From Paracoccaceae bacterium (lineage in GTDB: Bacteria > Pseudomonadota > Alphaproteobacteria > Rhodobacterales > Rhodobacteraceae): a stretch of DNA of 37,511 nt. Below the pieces are notes generated by a model. It saw only the letters and a program-made list of their open reading frames with translations, did not search any database and was not told the origin of the DNA. The position numbers and the translations under genes were made by a program. The stretch is from positions 1 to 37,511 of the forward strand of contig NVUX02000030.1 in the NCBI GenBank assembly GCA_002402045.2. The letters run 5' to 3'. Positions 33,373 to 37,511 of the stretch are shown piece after piece (position 1 is the first letter of the stretch; every line of letters starts with the position of its first letter).

Positions 33373-34005
33373 ATGCAAAAGCCAAAACTGGTGATTTTTG
33401 ATTGTGACGGTGTACTGGTAGACAGCGAGGTGATTGGCAATACTATTATGGCAGAGAGCTTAAGCGCGTATGGACTGGTAGTTTCCTTAGAGCAATGTAT
33501 GGCGCTGTTTGTGGGGGCCACAATGGCTGGGGTGAAAGTGAAGGCCGAGGGGCTGGGAGCAACACTGCCAGATGATTGGGTGGCGCAAATTTATGAAGAT
33601 ATTTATGCGCGACTGCGGCAAGATTGCCCGCTGGTGGAGGGCGTGATTGAAGTGCTGGATGCACTGGACACGGCGGGGGTGCCTTATTGTGTGGCCAGCA
33701 ATGGCAGCCGTGAAAAGATGGGGATAACGCTGGGGCAAAACGGAATTTTGGAGCGGTTTGGGGATCGGGTTTATACTGCGCAAGAGCTAGGGATAGCCAA
33801 ACCTGCACCGGAGCTTTTTTGGCACGCAGCGCAGGGGGTTTCCCACATGCACTGCGTTGTGATCGAAGACAGCCTGAACGGCATTCGCGGAGCGGCCGCA
33901 GCGGGAATGCGCTGCTTTGCCTACGCGCCTGACGGCGGAGAGGTAGAGGGCGCGACGCGGTTCACCCACATGGATGATTTACCCGCGCTATTGGGCCTCG
34001 GGTAG
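33373..34005 (+). CDS. HAD-superfamily hydrolase, phosphoglycolate phosphatase / beta-phosphoglucomutase type
   Basis: The 210-residue protein has all HAD motifs: catalytic D10 and D12 in FDCDGVLVDSE, the motif II Ser in CVASNGS, the motif III Lys in GIAKPAPELF, and the motif IV acidic pair in VIEDSLNG. The helical cap between motifs I and II places it in subfamily I, with phosphoglycolate phosphatases, beta-phosphoglucomutases and sugar-phosphate phosphatases; the exact substrate is unknown. I chose ATG 33373, with AAGGTG 6 bases upstream; a GTG at 33364 would add three residues. The 3' end overlaps the convergent TerB-like gene by 18 bases. Confidence 0.87.
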   Translation: MQKPKLVIFDCDGVLVDSEVIGNTIMAESLSAYGLVVSLEQCMALFVGATMAGVKVKAEGLGATLPDDWVAQIYEDIYARLRQDCPLVEGVIEVLDALDTAGVPYCVASNGSREKMGITLGQNGILERFGDRVYTAQELGIAKPAPELFWHAAQGVSHMHCVVIEDSLNGIRGAAAAGMRCFAYAPDGGEVEGATRFTHMDDLPALLGLG

Positions 34006-34425
34006 CTTCATATGCCGCGCCCGCGCACCGCGCTCAATGGCGGCACCGTGTAGGCGGTCGATATTCAGCTCATAACGGATTTCGGCCATGAATTCGAGCT
34101 CGCCCTGACGCAAGCGGCCATCGGCGGCGGCTACATCACAGGCCATGGCATAGGCGGTTTCAAAAAGCAGCTCGGGGAGGGCCTCTCGGATAATGCCAAA
34201 CAGAGCATCCAAGCCGTCCTCTTCTTCAAACAGATCAAACACCACTTGGGCCACACGCTTGATGCGGGTGCTATCATAGCTCGCAAAAATTGGCATATGA
34301 TCCACAATACGGGTAATGCTCATCAGCTCTGAATTGGTAATGCTTTCGTCAGAGGCTGACTCGGCGATCATGACAGCGACAAGAGCATCTTGGGGGGACC
34401 AAGAGGGGGGGAGACTTTCGGGCAT
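33988..34425 (-). CDS. TerB-family tellurite-resistance-like protein
   Basis: The 145-residue all-helical protein matches the TerB/DjlA-type N-terminal fold: SPQDALVAVMIAESASD, the acidic turn between helices, ETAYAMACDVAAADGRL and the LEFMAEIRYEL helix. In TerB the acidic residues in these turns bind metal ions. TerB proteins are linked to tellurite resistance and stress signalling, but stand-alone copies are widespread and their role is unclear; no other ter gene is nearby. I chose ATG 34425, with AAAGGT 9-14 bases upstream; 21 more in-frame codons look non-coding. It is divergent from lysK by about 120 bases. Confidence 0.85.
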   Translation of the reverse strand: MPESLPPSWSPQDALVAVMIAESASDESITNSELMSITRIVDHMPIFASYDSTRIKRVAQVVFDLFEEEDGLDALFGIIREALPELLFETAYAMACDVAAADGRLRQGELEFMAEIRYELNIDRLHGAAIERGARARHMKLPEAQ

Positions 34426-34545
34426 CAGGTTTACCTTTATATGAGCACGTCTTGTGCTTAGAATATTGACCATTGGGCCGCTGCACAATAGGAAGCGGAG
34501 AATAATTTGCGTGCCGATGGGCGGTGCGCTGTTTAGGGGACTATT

Positions 34546-36129
34546 ATGTCAGACCTTCGTGAACTCGCAATGACCTCCAAAGCTTGGCCTTTTGAGGAGG
34601 CTAAAAAGCTGGTGAAGCGGTTTGCGAAAAAGCCACCTGCGAATGGCTATGTGCTGTTTGAAACAGGCTATGGGCCTTCGGGGCTACCCCATATTGGCAC
34701 CTTTGGCGAGGTGGCGCGCACCACGATGATACGGCGAGCGTTTGAGGCGATTTCAGATATTCCAACCAAGCTGATATGCTTTTCGGATGATCTGGACGGG
34801 ATGCGGAAGGTGCCGGGGAATGTGCCAAACCCCGCAGCGCTGGAGGAACATTTGCAGCGGCCGCTTTCGGATGTGCCAGACCCGTTTGGCGAATATGACA
34901 GCTTTGCCGGGCATAATAATGCCATGCTGCGGCGGTTTTTGGATACGTTTGGCTTTCAGTATGATTTTATTTCGTCGGCGGAGTTTTATCGCTCGGGGCG
35001 GTTTGATAAAATTTTGCTGCGCTGCCTTGAGAAGTATGATGAAATTATGGAGGTTATGCTGGCTTCGCTCAGGGAAGAGCGGCGCGCGACCTATTCACTA
35101 TTTTTGCCCATCAGCGCCAAAACCGGGCGCGTGCTTTATGTGCCGATGAAATCGGTGGATGCCACCAAGGGCACCATTACGTTTGACGATGAAGATGGCG
35201 ACGAAGTGACCATGAGCGTGACGGGGGGTCAGGTGAAGCTGCAATGGAAGCCGGATTTTGGCGCGCGCTGGGCGGCTCTGGACGTGGACTTTGAAATGTA
35301 TGGCAAGGATCATTCGACCAACACGCATATTTACGACAAGATTTGCCGCATTTTGGGCGCGCCTGCGCCTGCGCATTTTGTATATGAGATGTTTTTGGAT
35401 GGAGAAGGGCAGAAGATTTCGAAATCGTCCGGCAACGGGATTTCGATAGATAGTTGGCTGAAATACGCCAGTGCTGAAAGCCTTTCCTATTTCATGTATC
35501 AAAAGCCAAAAACGGCCAAGCGTTTGTTTTTTGAAGTTATTCCCAAGGCTGTGGATGAGTATCATCAGCAGTTGCGGGCGTTTCCGGGGCAAGATTTGAA
35601 GGCGCGGCTAAACAACCCTGTGTGGCATATACACCGAGGGCAACCGCCGGTGAGCGATATGGTAATACCGTTTAGCATGCTGCTCAATCTGGCCTCTGCT
35701 TCGAGCGCGGAAAACAAGGCGCAGATGTGGGGGTTTATTAACAAATATGCGCCTGATGCTGCTCCTAAAACGCACCCGGGCCTAGATGCGGCTGCCGAAC
35801 AGGCTGTGCGGTATTTCCATGACTTTGTGAAACCAAAGAAAGTATACAGGGCCGCAACGGATTTGGAACGGGCCGCACTGACAGAGCTCGCGGATACATT
35901 GCGAAACTGGGAGGGAGATGCGGACGCGGACGCCTTGCAGAGCGCAGTATTTGCTGTAGGGAAAACCCATGGGTTTGAGCCGCTTCGGGACTGGTTTAAG
36001 GCGATATACGAGGTGCTTCTTGGGGCCTCACAAGGGCCACGGTTTGGCGGGTTTATTGCACTTTACGGCGTTCCGGAAACGGTAGCGCTCATTGAAAATG
36101 CCTTGGCGGGTGAACTGCTAGCCAGCTAA
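34546..36129 (+). CDS. lysK: Lysine--tRNA ligase, class I
   Basis: The 527-residue enzyme charges tRNA-Lys. It is the class I form found in archaea, spirochaetes and many alphaproteobacteria, not the class II LysS/LysU. The HIGH-like signature is [10 protein letters not shown] (H49-I-G-T52). The KMSKS-like signature is K290-I-S-K-S294. The class I-specific C-terminal helical domain spans about residues 390-527. AGGGG lies about 8 bases before ATG 34546. It is divergent from the TerB-like gene and followed by a stem-loop at 36152-36180. Confidence 0.95.
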   Translation: MSDLRELAMTSKAWPFEEAKKLVKRFAKKPPANGYVLFETGYGPSGLPHIGTFGEVARTTMIRRAFEAISDIPTKLICFSDDLDGMRKVPGNVPNPAALEEHLQRPLSDVPDPFGEYDSFAGHNNAMLRRFLDTFGFQYDFISSAEFYRSGRFDKILLRCLEKYDEIMEVMLASLREERRATYSLFLPISAKTGRVLYVPMKSVDATKGTITFDDEDGDEVTMSVTGGQVKLQWKPDFGARWAALDVDFEMYGKDHSTNTHIYDKICRILGAPAPAHFVYEMFLDGEGQKISKSSGNGISIDSWLKYASAESLSYFMYQKPKTAKRLFFEVIPKAVDEYHQQLRAFPGQDLKARLNNPVWHIHRGQPPVSDMVIPFSMLLNLASASSAENKAQMWGFINKYAPDAAPKTHPGLDAAAEQAVRYFHDFVKPKKVYRAATDLERAALTELADTLRNWEGDADADALQSAVFAVGKTHGFEPLRDWFKAIYEVLLGASQGPRFGGFIALYGVPETVALIENALAGELLAS

Positions 36130-36151
36130 ATTATCCAATAAACCTAATGGC

Positions 36152-36180
36152 TAAGGACAGGGTGTTGCGCCCTGCCCTTA
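36152..36180 (+). terminator. Stem-loop after lysK
   Basis: TAAGG-A-CAGGG (36152-36162) pairs with CCCTG-C-CCTTA (36170-36180), with one internal A-C mismatch and a 7-base loop, 22 bases after the stop. It lacks a T-run, so it may need a factor or only stabilise the 3' end. Confidence 0.55.
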
Positions 36181-36195
36181 CCTGCGCGCGCATCG

Positions 36196-36225
36196 TTTAC
36201 GGTTTACATACAATTTTAGGATAAT
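36196..36225 (+). promoter_or_regulatory. Putative promoter of the beta-helix protein gene
   Basis: TTTACG (36196-36201) and GATAAT (36220-36225) with an 18-base spacer fit a housekeeping promoter. GTTTAC is directly repeated at its upstream edge. The segment is AT-rich relative to the flanks. Confidence 0.35.
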
Positions 36226-36230
36226 TTTTA

Positions 36231-36248
36231 CGCAGTCGCCGAACTGCG
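36231..36248 (+). promoter_or_regulatory. Leader hairpin or operator upstream of the beta-helix protein gene
   Basis: CGCAGT (36231-36236), CGCCGA, ACTGCG (36243-36248): an exact 6-bp inverted repeat just downstream of the putative -10, so near the transcription start. It could be an operator or a 5'-leader stem. Confidence 0.35.
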
Positions 36249-36319
36249 CGATTTTACTTGAATTTTGGCTGCATATGCGCGCGGGGCGCAGGCAGATGGG
36301 AACCGAAAAGGGGTTTTGG

Positions 36320-37511
36320 ATGAATAAGGCAATTACCGATGGTCTGAATTTTATGCCGCCTGCATTTATTGACGGGCTTAGCGATTGGTCAAGCGAGGAT
36401 GGCACGCCCGGCTCGGCCACCTATGACGGGGCGGGGAATGCGTCTCTGGTGGCAAGCGACCCTGATTTTGGGCCGTGCCTAGAGCTGCAAAAAACCGAGA
36501 CGTTGCAAAAACTGCGCTACATGGGTGACACGCCCTTGCTGCCGGGCTGTTATTTACAGGTGAAAATTCGGTTTAAGGTCCTGAGCGGGCTGTTTCCTTC
36601 GGTTCGAGTGGCGGCTTGGGCTGGTGGCCCGGGTGGCATGCATGTGACTGGGCTTGACGAAACCGGACCGGAATTTCTACCAGATACCTATGGCCGAATT
36701 TACGAGGTTTCGGCCATTATCGGCACGGGTGATCGCACGGGCGTAGACTTGATTTGGGGCACCGAGCCAGTGTTTGGCCATTTTGGCCTAGATATGACCG
36801 GCGATAACGGGGCTGTGGTGCGCATTGAATCGGTGGTGATTGAGGACAAGACCGACATTTTCCACCGCAAGCTTATGGGCTGGGTTGATGTGCGTGATTA
36901 CGGTGCCATCGGTGATGGCATTACCAATGATCGCCTTGCATTTTTGGCCGCGGACGCGGATGCGCAGGGTCGTGAAGTTGTAGTTTCGGAAGGCACTTAC
37001 TATATTGCCACATCCATCACAATTAACTCACCCGTGCGCTTTGAAGGCCAGCTTTTAATGCCCAGCACAGAGCGGCTGCTCATCACGTCCAATTTCGACT
37101 ACAAAACCTATGAGGCCGCTTTTGGGGATGAGCGCGAGGCGTTGACCCGCGCACTTTCTGCGCTGTTTAACTTTACGGACCACGACTCGCTTGATCTGGG
37201 TGGCCGACGGATTCAGCTGGATAGCCCGATTGACGTGCATGCTGCTGTTGGCAACAAAGACAATTTTGGTGGGCGGCGGGTTATCCGAAATGGCCAACTT
37301 GAAGCGACGAGCTCAGCGGCATGGGACACTGTTTCTGTGACTTCAAATGCGGCATGGTCTAGTGGCAGCTCCAAAACCCTAACCAGCGTTACCAATGTCG
37401 CCAATATTGCTATTGGTTCGTTGGTTTCAGGTACCGGTGTTGGGCGCGAAGTATATGTGGCCAGTAAAGACAATGGCGCTTTGACCATTACCCTATCGCA
37501 GGCTTTGATTA
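36320..37511 (+). CDS. Pectate-lyase-like / glycosyl hydrolase 28-type beta-helix protein, 3'-truncated by the window edge
   Basis: An open frame of 397 codons runs from ATG 36320 to the window end without a stop. AAAAGGGG lies 7-14 bases before the start. There is no Sec signal peptide. Residues 1-190 form a beta-sandwich-like, Gly/Trp-rich N-terminal domain (LRYMGDTPLLPGCY, GHFGLDMTG). From about residue 190, VRDYGAIGDGITND is the classical entry to pectate-lyase-type right-handed beta-helices, followed by repeated short strands typical of solenoid coils. Such proteins bind or cleave polysaccharide or serve as phage tail spikes. The Ser/Thr-rich segment near residues 335-370 could be an inserted domain. 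Catalytic residues are not identifiable in the visible part. Confidence 0.8.
   Translation, partial: MNKAITDGLNFMPPAFIDGLSDWSSEDGTPGSATYDGAGNASLVASDPDFGPCLELQKTETLQKLRYMGDTPLLPGCYLQVKIRFKVLSGLFPSVRVAAWAGGPGGMHVTGLDETGPEFLPDTYGRIYEVSAIIGTGDRTGVDLIWGTEPVFGHFGLDMTGDNGAVVRIESVVIEDKTDIFHRKLMGWVDVRDYGAIGDGITNDRLAFLAADADAQGREVVVSEGTYYIATSITINSPVRFEGQLLMPSTERLLITSNFDYKTYEAAFGDEREALTRALSALFNFTDHDSLDLGGRRIQLDSPIDVHAAVGNKDNFGGRRVIRNGQLEATSSAAWDTVSVTSNAAWSSGSSKTLTSVTNVANIAIGSLVSGTGVGREVYVASKDNGALTITLSQALI

Noticed and set aside
33988-34488. tellurite-resistance operon
   Set aside because: Only a single TerB-like gene is present; no terA, terC, terD or terZ-like genes are nearby.

Overview
The window reads as chromosomal DNA of a marine-type alphaproteobacterium, most likely Rhodobacterales. 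The basis is gene content and family type: a class I lysyl-tRNA synthetase, a large FAD/GcvT dimethylglycine-dehydrogenase-like protein, a stand-alone Cys-type formate dehydrogenase alpha subunit, and protein sequences that resemble that order throughout. No sequence search was possible, so the taxon is inference. Base composition is moderately GC-rich except for two clearly AT-rich islands on either side of ettA. No stretch longer than about 300 bases lacks a gene.

Layout. 1-4100: 5'-truncated mtaB (tRNA methylthiotransferase), a small membrane protein, then a tight three-gene unit (ornithine cyclodeaminase/mu-crystallin family, PaiB-like FMN-binding protein, glutathione S-transferase). 4265-7368: a DUF1272 zinc protein divergent from the formate dehydrogenase gene. 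7551-8792: a secreted protein built of three PPC-like modules. 8918-15564: a glycerol-3-phosphate locus, with repressor glpR divergent from glpD-ugpBAEC; imported sn-glycerol-3-phosphate would be oxidised by GlpD to dihydroxyacetone phosphate. The divergent promoter region holds repeated ATGTTCG/CGAACAT and CGAAAA words that look like GlpR operators. 15617-20319: a small zinc/membrane protein and the dimethylglycine-dehydrogenase-like enzyme, divergent from an amino-acid-type binding protein and permease that have no ATPase gene beside them. 20434-23332: a membrane-anchored Ser/Thr kinase with a DUF4384 tail, followed by an OmpA-family protein. 23491-26521: a SleB-like lipoprotein divergent from a HisN-like phosphatase translationally coupled to a Na/Pi-cotransporter/PhoU protein. 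26595-26670: tRNA-Val(TAC). 26672-31116: a class I glutamine amidotransferase, an AT-rich SEC-C/zinc protein gene, ettA, and an AT-rich helical protein with a HEPN-like R-x5-H motif. 31229-36129: PBP4-type carboxypeptidase, SH3 protein, HAD hydrolase, TerB-like protein, lysyl-tRNA synthetase. 36320-end: a pectate-lyase-like beta-helix protein running off the window.

The strongest candidate for something not already well described is the ettA neighbourhood. Two AT-rich orphan genes bracket a conserved translation factor. One of them ends inside the amidotransferase gene and appears to have replaced its start; the other carries a possible RNase (HEPN) signature. Whether they act together is unknown.
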